Assembly (NCBI RefSeq): GCF_020731355.1
Contig: NZ_JAJFZK010000012.1
Location: forward strand, 56,230 to 120,229
Direction of reading: 5' to 3'
Source: Bacillus sp. REN16
Lineage (GTDB): Bacteria; Bacillota; Bacilli; Bacillales; Bacillaceae_L
Length of the DNA stretch: 64,000 nucleotides
Each line of letters opens with the position of its first letter. The first letter of the stretch is position 1. Made by a program: the position numbers and the translations under genes. The notes beneath the pieces are model-generated. The model did not search any database. It saw only the letters and a list, made by a program, of their open reading frames with translations, and was not told the origin of the DNA. Positions 8,175 to 15,956 of this stretch are shown here, piece after piece.

Positions 8175-9407
8175 ATGTCTAAGTTCGAACAAATGCTTGA
8201 AAAATATGCTGATTTAGCTGTTCATGTCGGTGTTAACGTCCAAAATGGACAGAATCTTCTTATTAACGCACCTATTTCAGCTGCAGAATATGTTAGAAAA
8301 GTCGTCAAAAAAGCCTATGAGGCGGGAGCAAGAAATGTATATATAGAGTGGAATGATGACGCAATTACACGCACACGCTTTGACCTTGCACCAGATGAAG
8401 CGTTTCTGGATTATCCCATGTGGAAGGCAAAAGGAATGGAAGAACTTGCGGAAAACGGAGCAGCCTTTTTATCCATCATTTCGTCCAATCCTGATTTATT
8501 AAAAGGAGTTAATCCCGAACGTATTGCCAATGCGAATAAAACAGCAGGAAAAGCATTGGAAAAATACCGAAATTATTCCCAAGCAGATAAAGTAAGCTGG
8601 TCTGTCATTGCTGTCCCTTCTGAGAGCTGGGCTGAAAAGGTATTCCCAGACCTATCAGCTGAAGAACAGGTCGAAAAATTATGGGATGCCATTTTTCAAG
8701 CTACTCGTGTTAATGTGGAAGATCCTGTTCAAGCATGGAAAGAACATAATGCAAATTTACATGCCAAGGTTGAATATTTGAATAAGAAAAAATATCAAAA
8801 ATTACATTATAAGGCTCCTGGAACTGATTTAGTTGTCGAACTGCCTGAAAGCCATGTGTGGATTGGCGGCGGTGGTGAAAACGAACAAAACATTGAGTTT
8901 GTTGCGAATATGCCGACTGAAGAAGTCTTTACAGTACCTAAAAAAGACGGAGTAAATGGATTCGTCAGCAGCACAAAACCTCTTAATTACGGAGGAAGTT
9001 TGATTGATCAATTTACAATCACCTTTGAAAATGGCCGAATTGTAAATGTGAAGGCCGAAACAGGTGAAGATATGTTAAAACGTCTTGTTGAGACGGATGA
9101 AGGCAGCCATTATTTAGGTGAGGTTGCGCTCGTTCCGCATAGCTCACCCATTTCTCAATCAAAAATTCTTTTTTACAACACACTTTTTGATGAAAATGCG
9201 TCCAATCATTTCGCGATTGGTAATGCATATGCCTTTTGCATTGAAGGGGGTAAAACGATGTCACGAGAGGAACTTGCTAAAAAGGGAGCTAACTCAAGTA
9301 TCACTCATGTCGACTTCATGGTTGGCTCAGGTGAAATGGACATAGATGGCATCACTGCTGACGGCACTGCCGAACCATTATTCCGTAACGGAAACTGGGC
9401 ATTTTAA
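8175..9407 (+). CDS. ampS: Aminopeptidase, peptidase family M29 (AmpS/AmpT/PepS type)
   Basis: A cytosolic dinuclear-metal aminopeptidase of 410 residues, the usual M29 length. The N-terminus (MLEKYADLAVHVGVNVQNGQ) is characteristic. Candidate metal ligands and catalytic residues stand in their usual order: Glu in PTEEVFTVP, Glu in LGEVALVPHSSPIS, His in ENASNHFAIGNAY, and His plus Asp in THVDFMVGS. Expected role: removal of N-terminal residues in peptide turnover. AAAGGAG lies 8 nt before the ATG. It is transcribed alone, ending in the hairpin at 9415-9446. Confidence 0.93.
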   Translation: MSKFEQMLEKYADLAVHVGVNVQNGQNLLINAPISAAEYVRKVVKKAYEAGARNVYIEWNDDAITRTRFDLAPDEAFLDYPMWKAKGMEELAENGAAFLSIISSNPDLLKGVNPERIANANKTAGKALEKYRNYSQADKVSWSVIAVPSESWAEKVFPDLSAEEQVEKLWDAIFQATRVNVEDPVQAWKEHNANLHAKVEYLNKKKYQKLHYKAPGTDLVVELPESHVWIGGGGENEQNIEFVANMPTEEVFTVPKKDGVNGFVSSTKPLNYGGSLIDQFTITFENGRIVNVKAETGEDMLKRLVETDEGSHYLGEVALVPHSSPISQSKILFYNTLFDENASNHFAIGNAYAFCIEGGKTMSREELAKKGANSSITHVDFMVGSGEMDIDGITADGTAEPLFRNGNWAF

Positions 9408-9414
9408 CATAATT

Positions 9415-9446
9415 GGCACCACTAGGACGCCGCTCCTTGTGGTGCC
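9415..9446 (+). terminator. Terminator of ampS
   Basis: GGCACCAC pairs perfectly with GTGGTGCC around a 16-nt loop and is followed by TATTTCTT, 8 nt after the ampS stop. Confidence 0.75.
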
Positions 9447-9454
9447 TATTTCTT

Positions 9455-9655
9455 ATATTCCATATTTTGGGATGTCGGTGGGGATCCAAGCCCTCTAGGG
9501 ATGAAATTTTTCCCAGCATTTAGGAAGTTAATGTTCTTAATGCCATCACTTTTGGATAACACTGGAAAAAACCCATTCATAAATCCCGTTTATCCCAACG
9601 TTTCTGGATACACCTGGAAAAACCCCATCCATAAAAAACGCACACACCCCAATAT
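9455..9655. repeat. Dispersed intergenic repeat, copy A (related to 28905-29096)
   Basis: About 200 bp of non-coding DNA between ampS and nadC aligns base for base over long stretches with a segment near 28.9 kb: shared blocks include CTAGGGATG, CAGCATTTAGGAAGTT, TCACTTTTGGAT-like, CCCAT(C/T)CATAAA twice and AAAAACGCACAC. Internally it is a degenerate tandem: (T/C)TGGATA, then TGGAAAAA, then CCCATyCATAAA repeats after about 58 bp. No open reading frame of note is conserved between the copies. Confidence 0.75.
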
Positions 9656-9711
9656 CCATCAAAATCAACCAAAAATTTTCTATCTGATTCTATTGATATT
9701 GTTTCAAGTTT

Positions 9712-9747
9712 GTGTAAATATAGATGACAAGACACTTGTAATTACAC
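9712..9747. promoter_or_regulatory. Palindrome in nadC promoter region, candidate operator
   Basis: ACAAG-ACA-CTTGT (9727-9739) is nested inside a wider GTGTAA...TTACAC pair (9712-9717 and 9742-9747), about 90 bp upstream of nadC and just after a possible -35/-10 pair (TTGATA and AAATAT, 17-nt spacing). The binding protein is not known from the sequence; a NAD-responsive repressor is one possibility. Confidence 0.35.
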
Positions 9748-9787
9748 TCACCTAATTTCATCTATTTTTTATCAAATAATTCTACCT

Positions 9788-9813
9788 AAGTTTGTGAAAT
9801 TTTTATCAAACTT
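9788..9813 (+). other. Leader hairpin before nadC ribosome-binding site
   Basis: AAGTTTG and CAAACTT form a 7-bp stem around an AT-rich loop, followed by ATTTTTC and then the nadC AGGAGG. It has the shape of a weak terminator or attenuator; whether it folds in vivo is unknown. Confidence 0.3.
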
Positions 9814-9834
9814 ATTTTTCTCAGGAGGCAAACT

Positions 9835-10695
9835 ATGAATCAATTAAAATTACGAAAAATGTTACAGGACTTTCTACTAGAAGATATTGGTGAACAAGAC
9901 TTAACAAGTCAATCCATTTTTCCGCTTGAACAAACGAGCCAAGGTGTGTTCATTGCCAAAGAAAATGGAATCATTTCCGGTCTGGCCATTATTAAAGAAG
10001 CGTATCACCTTTTAGATTCAACCATTCAAGTTGAGCTTCGTCTTTCTGACGGAGATCGTGTCTCAGCTGGAGATACAATAGCAACTGTAAGTGGTCCGAC
10101 CACTCATTTACTTACTGGAGAAAGAGTCATTCTAAATCTCCTTCAACGTATGAGTGGGATTGCAACGGTCACACATCAATGTGTGGAAGCATTAAATGAT
10201 CCTTCAATCCAAATTTGTGATACCCGAAAAACCATTCCAGGACTGCGAATGCTTGATAAATATGCGGTTGTATCTGGCGGCGGTAAAAACCATCGATTTG
10301 GTCTATATGATGGTGTGATGATTAAAGATAACCATATTGCCTATTGTGGCTCCATTACGAAAGCAGTTCAATCCGTACGTGAAAAAGTCGGCCATATGGT
10401 GAAAATTGAAGTTGAAACGGAAAGTGCGGAAGAAGTATTGGAAGCAGTGAATGCTGGGGCAAATGTCATAATGTTTGATAATCGCAGCCCAGAAGTGGTA
10501 AAGGAATTTGGACAGTTAGTCCCTAAGGGCATTATCACCGAGGCCTCCGGGGGAATTACCTTAGAAAATTTAGCAACCTACTCAGGAACAGGTGTCCACT
10601 ATATTTCATTAGGATTTTTAACTCATTCCGTTAATGCTTTAGATATTAGTTTACAGGTAAAAGAAGGAAATAAAAAAATGTCTTCTACCAAATGA
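9835..10695 (+). CDS. nadC: Nicotinate-nucleotide pyrophosphorylase (carboxylating), quinolinate phosphoribosyltransferase
   Basis: Converts quinolinate and PRPP to nicotinate mononucleotide with loss of CO2 in NAD synthesis. The 286 residues carry the NadC signatures: EDIGEQDLTS, GERVILNLLQRMSGIAT, CDTRKTIPGLRMLDKYAVVSGGG (cut short here), HRFGLYDGVMIKDNHI, KIEVETES, IMFDN and EASGGI. AGGAGG is 7 nt before the ATG. Normally Bacillus nadC sits with nadB and nadA; here neither is adjacent. Instead a TAXI-TRAP transporter follows after about 80 bp on the same strand with no convincing terminator between, suggesting a shared transcript and possibly import of a substrate. Confidence 0.93.
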   Translation: MNQLKLRKMLQDFLLEDIGEQDLTSQSIFPLEQTSQGVFIAKENGIISGLAIIKEAYHLLDSTIQVELRLSDGDRVSAGDTIATVSGPTTHLLTGERVILNLLQRMSGIATVTHQCVEALNDPSIQICDTRKTIPGLRMLDKYAVVSGGGKNHRFGLYDGVMIKDNHIAYCGSITKAVQSVREKVGHMVKIEVETESAEEVLEAVNAGANVIMFDNRSPEVVKEFGQLVPKGIITEASGGITLENLATYSGTGVHYISLGFLTHSVNALDISLQVKEGNKKMSSTK

Positions 10696-10777
10696 AGTCA
10701 TGATTTCCTACTATAAGTCGGTGTCCAAATTCGCCAAGCCAATTTGATCATTAATATAACCTATGGGGGTAAAAGTG

Positions 10778-11791
10778 ATGTCTCGTAGAAATTGGACTTT
10801 ATCTCTCCTTTTTATACTTACTAGTGTACTGCTAGCTGGTTGCATGTATAAGGCAGAAGCCGGTTCTGTCGATACTTCGGATAAAATCCGTACAACTATT
10901 ATCGGTGGAAGAACAGGTGGTGCATGGTCTGTTTTTACAGAAGGCATTGCTGAGTCGATTCGTCGAGAAAATAAAGGTTCATTGATTACAGTAGAACCTG
11001 GCGGAATCGTTGAGAATCCGGCAAGTGTAGGGATAAATAAAGTGCCATATGGAATCTCATATGCTATGACAGCCTTTTCAGCATACAGTGGAACAGAACC
11101 TTATAAACAAGCCTATCCGGATATACGCGCAATCAGTGTTGTGATACCAACTAACTATTACCAACTAATTGCACGCGGGGATGTGGAATTTGAATCATTA
11201 GATGAAGTGGTTGCAAAAAAAGCACCAATACGCCTTGCTGTTGACCAAAGGGGTTCTGCTGGTGAAATCATAACACGAGCGATTTTAGAAGAATACGGTG
11301 TAACATATCAAGATCTTGTTTCTTGGGGTGGTTCTGTTGATCATTTAAGTGGATCAACAACCTTTGAATTGATGGCGGATAAACGAATCGATACGACGGG
11401 AGATGCATTATCCGTTCCCTCTAGTGATATTCTTGAAGCAGCTGCGACAAATGATATGAAATTTATTACAATGGATCAAGATATTCTTCATGCCGCTGCG
11501 GAAAAATTAGGATTGGAACTAGGAACCATTCCCAAAGGAAGTTATGATTTCCTAAATCAAGATGTGAATACCGTGTATACTCCTGCAATTTTGATAGTTC
11601 ACAAGAATGTACCCGAAGAAGAAGTGTACCGAATCACAAAAGCCATATATGAAAATTTTGAATACTTAAGCACAGTTCATAAAGAATTTAAAAATCTATC
11701 AGACGAAAACTTTAGTAAAGTTGGGAAGATCCCTCTTCATCCAGGTGCAAAGAAATTTCTACAAGAAAAAGGATTAATTCACGAATTTTAG
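10778..11791 (+). CDS. TRAP transporter solute-binding lipoprotein, TAXI family
   Basis: The extracytoplasmic substrate-capturing subunit of a secondary tripartite transporter. The 337-residue protein starts with a lipoprotein signal (RRNW, hydrophobic stretch, lipobox LLAGC at about residue 20), so it is tethered to the membrane by its cysteine. The TAXI pattern follows: TTIIGGRTGGAWSVFTEGIAESI, later LAVDQRGSAGE and GTTFELMADKRID-like sequence, and a C-terminal KIPLHPGAKKFLQEKG. The ATG at 10778 is chosen because GGGGGT lies 7 nt before it. The permease gene follows after 15 bp. TAXI substrates known elsewhere include glutamate and other dicarboxylates; the ligand here is unknown. Confidence 0.88.
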   Translation: MSRRNWTLSLLFILTSVLLAGCMYKAEAGSVDTSDKIRTTIIGGRTGGAWSVFTEGIAESIRRENKGSLITVEPGGIVENPASVGINKVPYGISYAMTAFSAYSGTEPYKQAYPDIRAISVVIPTNYYQLIARGDVEFESLDEVVAKKAPIRLAVDQRGSAGEIITRAILEEYGVTYQDLVSWGGSVDHLSGSTTFELMADKRIDTTGDALSVPSSDILEAAATNDMKFITMDQDILHAAAEKLGLELGTIPKGSYDFLNQDVNTVYTPAILIVHKNVPEEEVYRITKAIYENFEYLSTVHKEFKNLSDENFSKVGKIPLHPGAKKFLQEKGLIHEF

Positions 11792-11806
11792 AAGGGAGTT
11801 CCTAAC

Positions 11807-13738
11807 GTGATGGACTTTAAAAAATATATAACAAGTGCCTTCACAGAAGGTGAAAAGCGCCACTTAACAGGACCCCCTTTAAAAATATTTGTATGTTTCG
11901 CATTTATTCTATCGGTATTCCAAATTGGGTCCGTTATTTGGGGGAAATTAGATCAGATTCAGTTACTGTCGGCGCACTTATCTTTTATCCTTATCTTATC
12001 TTTTATGTTTTATAGTTTTTCAAAAAATAATGGAAAAAGCATTTCGCCAACAATTGTAGATTATATCTGTTCTTTTTTAGCTTTTGGGGCGGGAATTTAC
12101 TTTAACATCCATGCCGAACGGATTGCCGAACGGATTCCGATTGTTGATCCATTAACATCAATGGATATTTTAGCCGGTTTTGTATTTGTCATATTAAGTA
12201 TTGAAGCTGCACGCCGGACGATTGGAATTCCGATTGTCATCATCGTATTCATTGGGGTCGGGTACGCTCTTTGGGGCCATCATTTAGGTGGGCTCATGTG
12301 GCATCGGGAATTTTCCTTTTCAGAAGTAGTTGAGGATTTAGCTTATAGTTTTAATGGTTTATGGGGTTCACCGATTGCAGTAGCGGCAACATTCGTGTAC
12401 ATGTTCTTATTGTTTGGGTCCTTTTTACAAAAAGCAGGTGCGGGTGAGTTCTTCTTTAAGCTGTCATCTGCTTTGGCAGGTCGATCCCGAGGTGGTGCTG
12501 CGAAGGTAGCTGTATTGGCGAGTGCATTTTTTGGAATGATTTCAGGCAGCCCAACAGCGAATGTCGTGACGACAGGCTCGTTTACCATTCCGGTTAGTAA
12601 ACGCTCTGGTTATAAACCTTCCTTTGCCGCTGCTGTTGAAGCTGCTGCATCAACAGGAGGCAGCATCCTGCCTCCAATTATGGGATCCTCTGCTTTTTTA
12701 ATGGCAGCTATTACCCAGATCCCTTATATTTCAATCGTTATAGCAGCGATTCTTCCGGGAATTTTATACTATCTCTCCTTACTTGCGATGGTTCATTTTG
12801 AGGCAGTACGATTAGATTTACCAAAAGCGAAAAAAGAGGATATCCCTAAACTCTCGGACGTGTTAAAAGAAGGCTGGTACTACTTTATTCCACTCGTTGT
12901 CTTGCTCGTTTTTCTTTTAAATGGGTATAGCGCATCAAGAACTGGCTTTTATGGTGTATTGGCGATTGTCATGGTAAGCTGGTTTCGTAAAAAAACGCGA
13001 ATGGGTTTTAAGCAAATTTTCGAGGCATTGGTTGATGGTGCAAAATCCTCCATTCCAGTTGCAACCGCATGTGCAGCCGCTGGTTTAGTCATTTCCGGGA
13101 TCATGTCAACAGGTCTCGGCGGAAAGTTAACGAGTGTTGTACTTGGCTTAACAGAAGGTATGCTCCTTCCTACTTTACTTCTAGTTATGTTGATATGTAT
13201 TATTTTAGGAATGGGAATGCCTGTGGCGGCTGCTTATATTCTAACCGCAATGTTAGCTGCTCCCGCATTGATGGAGTTAGGTGTATCCCTAATGTCAGCG
13301 CATTTATTTATTGTTTATTTCTCAATATTTTCTGCAATTACACCACCCGTTGCCGTAGCCGCCTATGCAGCAGCTGGTATTGCCGATAGCAACCCAAATC
13401 AAGTAGGGCTGGAAGCGGTTCGTCTCGGAATAGTGGGCTTCATCGTTCCATTTATGTTCGTGCTAGAACCAGCATTATTGCTTGATGGTTCACCACTTGA
13501 AATCATCGCTGCGTTCCTTACCGCTATTATAGGAGTTGTTTCATTAAGCGCGGGAGTCATCGGCAGATTTCAAACCAAAGCGACCATACTGGATCGCATT
13601 CTCTTGATCACAAGTGGTCTATTGCTCATTTATCCTCATATCCTATTCAGCGGTTTGGGTATTATCTTATTTATTTTCATTTTTGTTTTTCAGAAAAAGC
13701 GTCAAACTCCATACACCCCTATCCAAAAAGGGGCCTAA
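11807..13738 (+). CDS. TRAP transporter fused permease (4TM plus 12TM subunits)
   Basis: A 643-residue integral membrane protein combining the small DctQ-like and large DctM-like TRAP subunits, the usual form for TAXI systems. About 17 hydrophobic segments are visible. DctM-type signatures include SGSPTANVVTTGSFTIP, STGGSILPPIMGSSAF and GMGMPVAAAYILTA, the last near the substrate path. Such permeases use an ion gradient, usually sodium. AAGGGAG precedes a GTG (11807) by 8 nt and an ATG by 11 nt, so the start is uncertain by one codon. With the upstream receptor and nadC it forms a three-gene cluster ended by the hairpin at 13747-13773. Confidence 0.92.
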   Translation: MMDFKKYITSAFTEGEKRHLTGPPLKIFVCFAFILSVFQIGSVIWGKLDQIQLLSAHLSFILILSFMFYSFSKNNGKSISPTIVDYICSFLAFGAGIYFNIHAERIAERIPIVDPLTSMDILAGFVFVILSIEAARRTIGIPIVIIVFIGVGYALWGHHLGGLMWHREFSFSEVVEDLAYSFNGLWGSPIAVAATFVYMFLLFGSFLQKAGAGEFFFKLSSALAGRSRGGAAKVAVLASAFFGMISGSPTANVVTTGSFTIPVSKRSGYKPSFAAAVEAAASTGGSILPPIMGSSAFLMAAITQIPYISIVIAAILPGILYYLSLLAMVHFEAVRLDLPKAKKEDIPKLSDVLKEGWYYFIPLVVLLVFLLNGYSASRTGFYGVLAIVMVSWFRKKTRMGFKQIFEALVDGAKSSIPVATACAAAGLVISGIMSTGLGGKLTSVVLGLTEGMLLPTLLLVMLICIILGMGMPVAAAYILTAMLAAPALMELGVSLMSAHLFIVYFSIFSAITPPVAVAAYAAAGIADSNPNQVGLEAVRLGIVGFIVPFMFVLEPALLLDGSPLEIIAAFLTAIIGVVSLSAGVIGRFQTKATILDRILLITSGLLLIYPHILFSGLGIILFIFIFVFQKKRQTPYTPIQKGA

Positions 13739-13746
13739 CATAGGAA

Positions 13747-13773
13747 AGTTCAGTGTTTGGTTGACACTGAACT
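13747..13773 (+). terminator. Terminator of the nadC-TRAP cluster
   Basis: AGTTCAGTGT pairs perfectly with ACACTGAACT (10 bp, 7-nt loop) and is followed by ATTTCTCATTT. It sits between two convergent genes and could serve both. Confidence 0.7.
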
Positions 13774-13792
13774 ATTTCTCATTTACGGCTTC

Positions 13793-15481
13793 TTACAGTT
13801 CTCTTTTCTTTTTCATTAAGTCTAGTAGTTTTTTGTCTAATTCATTGTATTTGGGGTCATCACGGGTTAACAATGACAATTGCCCAATCGTCGCACTAAT
13901 CTCATTGTCGATTAAAAGCTTTTCTTCTTCCTTGTTTTGTTCAGCGACCGGTTCTATCTGAACCCTTTGTTGGTACTCCCCTAATCCCATTTCAACCCTT
14001 TTAATTTTATGGTTTTCAAACACAAGAAGTTTGTCACACATTTTTTCAAGAAAATAATAATCATGGGAAACGGTTAGAATTGTACCATCAAAGGACTGTA
14101 GCATTTTTTCAAATGATTCCCGACTTGCAAGATCGAGATGGTTGGTCGGCTCATCTAATAGTAATAAATCGACTTCATCCAATAACAATTTAACAAGTTT
14201 GACCCTTGTTCGTTCACCTAAGCTTAATGATGAAATGGGCTGATTGATTTTATCGGCATTAAACCCAATGTTGGCGAAAATGGTTCTTGCTCCACTAATC
14301 TCGTTTTTCACGGTGAGCCCAAGGTATCCAAGAGTGGTCATCGTTTCATCCAAGTCAGTAACATCCTGAGACAAATAACCAATTTTCAAGGAATGACTTT
14401 TCCAAAGCTCTCCAGCAGAAAGTTCAGATTCTCCCGTCAGTACTCGAAGCAATGTAGTCTTCCCACAACCATTTTCACCAAGAATGCCAATCCGCTCTCC
14501 AAACGTCACATAAAAATGGCTTTTATGAAACAATAGCCTCTCACCAAAACTGATCCCTCCATTTTTCACTTCAACAATTCGTTTCCCTCGCTTTTTAATC
14601 GGCTTAAAATGAAATTGGGGTTCTTCCTTTTCCTTTGGCTTTTCGACTTTATTTTTTTCGAGTTCTTTTTCAAGGCGCTTCATTTTAGACTTAATTTGTT
14701 TATCCATTTTCTTTGCCTTCACTCGGTAGAATTCCTTAAAGCCCTCTTGCTTTGTCGATTGGCGATGCGCTTTGTCTGACCAATTTTGTAAATTACTCAT
14801 TTGGTTTTCTATCTTATCTTTATGCTTTTGTTGCATGTCATAGTGATGGAGCTGGCTTTGATACAGCCTTTCCTTTTCCTTATAAAAATGGGTATAGTTG
14901 CCTTGGTAAATGAACGATTCACCGTCCTCAATTTCAATGATCTGACTCACTGTTTGATCAAGAAAATATCGGTCATGGGAGATGACAATAATCGCACCCG
15001 GGAAAACTTTCATTTCCTCAATCAGCCACTCTACTCCTTTAAAATCAAGATGATTTGTCGGTTCATCAAGCAATAAAAGATCTGATTTTGATGCCCAAAC
15101 CTTCGCAAGTGATAGCTTTGTTTTCTCCCCACCGCTTAAATGTGCTCCGCGATTATCATCCCAGGATTGAACCTTCGTTAACCCAAGCTGACTGGTTTGC
15201 TCTAAAATATCTCCTGCAATCATAGCATTTTCAAGATCAAGCAGCGCATCTTCAGCAGACTGTTTTACATAGCCAATTGAAATCGGTCCATTTGGCATCT
15301 CAATATTTCCTTTATCCATCTCTATTTTTCCTGTTAGGATGTTTGCAATTGTCGTTTTCCCGGCTCCATTATTCCCAACAATCCCGATTCGGTCTCCCCG
15401 TTGGACATCAAATTCAATATGATTCAAGATAACCTTATCACCGTAAATTTTGTGGATTCCGCTCAATTTTAAAATCGTCAT
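13793..15481 (-). CDS. ABC-F family ribosomal protection ATPase, VmlR-like
   Basis: A soluble protein of 562 residues with two ATPase cassettes and no membrane segment. Walker A motifs are GNNGAGKTT (about 38) and GENGCGKTT (about 340); signatures are LSGGEKTKL and LSLGERTRV; both cassettes have LLLLDEPTNHLD. The interdomain linker contains NLQNWSDKAHRQSTKQEGF, KEF and a basic, lysine-rich helix that I recall from VmlR of B. subtilis, which dislodges lincosamides, pleuromutilins and streptogramin A from the ribosome. Function is inferred from this likeness; the drug range cannot be read. Its start codon directly abuts the U-run of a terminator within an attenuator leader (15438-15602). Confidence 0.85.
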   Translation of the reverse strand: MTILKLSGIHKIYGDKVILNHIEFDVQRGDRIGIVGNNGAGKTTIANILTGKIEMDKGNIEMPNGPISIGYVKQSAEDALLDLENAMIAGDILEQTSQLGLTKVQSWDDNRGAHLSGGEKTKLSLAKVWASKSDLLLLDEPTNHLDFKGVEWLIEEMKVFPGAIIVISHDRYFLDQTVSQIIEIEDGESFIYQGNYTHFYKEKERLYQSQLHHYDMQQKHKDKIENQMSNLQNWSDKAHRQSTKQEGFKEFYRVKAKKMDKQIKSKMKRLEKELEKNKVEKPKEKEEPQFHFKPIKKRGKRIVEVKNGGISFGERLLFHKSHFYVTFGERIGILGENGCGKTTLLRVLTGESELSAGELWKSHSLKIGYLSQDVTDLDETMTTLGYLGLTVKNEISGARTIFANIGFNADKINQPISSLSLGERTRVKLVKLLLDEVDLLLLDEPTNHLDLASRESFEKMLQSFDGTILTVSHDYYFLEKMCDKLLVFENHKIKRVEMGLGEYQQRVQIEPVAEQNKEEEKLLIDNEISATIGQLSLLTRDDPKYNELDKKLLDLMKKKREL

Positions 15482-15578
15482 AAAAAAACCTCCCTAGATT
15501 GTATCTAGAGAGGACGTATTTTTCCCAATGCAAAATACACCAAATGTATTGAATACAAATGGACATGGAAAAGGGCAT
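15438..15578 (-). CDS. Putative 46-residue leader peptide (uORF) of the ABC-F gene
   Basis: ATG at 15578 with AGGA 5 nt upstream opens a frame of 46 codons that runs through both arms of the terminator and stops inside the ABC-F gene at a TGA (15438). The peptide begins MPFSMSICIQYIWCIL and is not recognised. A ribosome stalled on it would cover the antiterminator or terminator sequences, as in drug-induced attenuators of ABC-F and erm genes. A second in-frame ATG at codon 5 is possible. Confidence 0.35.
   Translation of the reverse strand: MPFSMSICIQYIWCILHWEKYVLSRYNLGRFFYDDFKIERNPQNLR
15482..15513 (-). terminator. Attenuator terminator abutting the ABC-F start codon
   Basis: On the minus strand CCTCTCTAGA pairs with TCTAGGGAGG (10 bp, one G-U) around a 5-nt loop and is followed by TTTTTTT, then the ATG. 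The 3' arm is the gene's Shine-Dalgarno sequence. Confidence 0.8.
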
Positions 15579-15602
15579 ACGAATCCTATTCTCTAGATAC
15601 AA
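15499..15602 (-). promoter_or_regulatory. Antiterminator pairing of the ABC-F leader
   Basis: TTGTATCTAGAGA (15590-15602) is the perfect 13-nt complement of TCTCTAGATACAA (15499-15511), which overlaps the 5' arm of the terminator. The two structures exclude each other. The 78 nt between the arms contain the start of the leader peptide. Confidence 0.7.
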
Positions 15603-15618
15603 ATTTTTCTTTAGAGGA

Positions 15619-15762
15619 TGTTCAAAAAGTCTGGCGAAAATGACACATCGAATTTCTGCGTTGGCTTGCTTCTCCGTTCCTCAAGTATTAACTGCATACG
15701 CTCCGGTACTCAAAGCTGCACCGCCTTGAAATTCTTGGTCCTTTTCACCCTCCTTTTGAACA
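15619..15762. mobile_element. MITE-like element, short copy (9-bp terminal inverted repeats)
   Basis: This 144-bp non-coding element begins with TGTTCAAAA and ends with TTTTGAACA, a perfect 9-bp inverted repeat. Inside, GAAAATGACACATCGAATTTC, GTTGGCTTG, CCGTT, TCAAGTATTAA and TTGGTCCTTTTCA blocks match the second copy at 53960-54160 at roughly 80% by eye. No transposase gene is present, so any movement would need help from elsewhere. It sits between the ABC-F leader and cobW. Confidence 0.7.
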
Positions 15763-15956
15763 CTCATTTTGTTGAAAAATCGGTACGAAAATAAGATTAG
15801 TTATCCATTGCCCCTTACCATTCCTTTCGAGTTTTGTTAGTTCTAGTATATGTGCACGGAAATAAACTGTCAAATCTATATGATACTTACTTCTTTTCGT
15901 TATCCACCATTATTCGTTATAATAGGAATAGTCATATTAAAGAATGAGGAGTTTTT

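Noticed and set aside
9501..9755. 84-codon frame between ampS and nadC
   Set aside because: It lies in the diverged repeat; the related copy near 28.9 kb has no corresponding frame and there is no ribosome-binding site.
13614..13961. 115-codon plus-strand frame spanning the end of the TRAP permease and the ABC-F gene
   Set aside because: It crosses a terminator between convergent genes and lacks a start signal.
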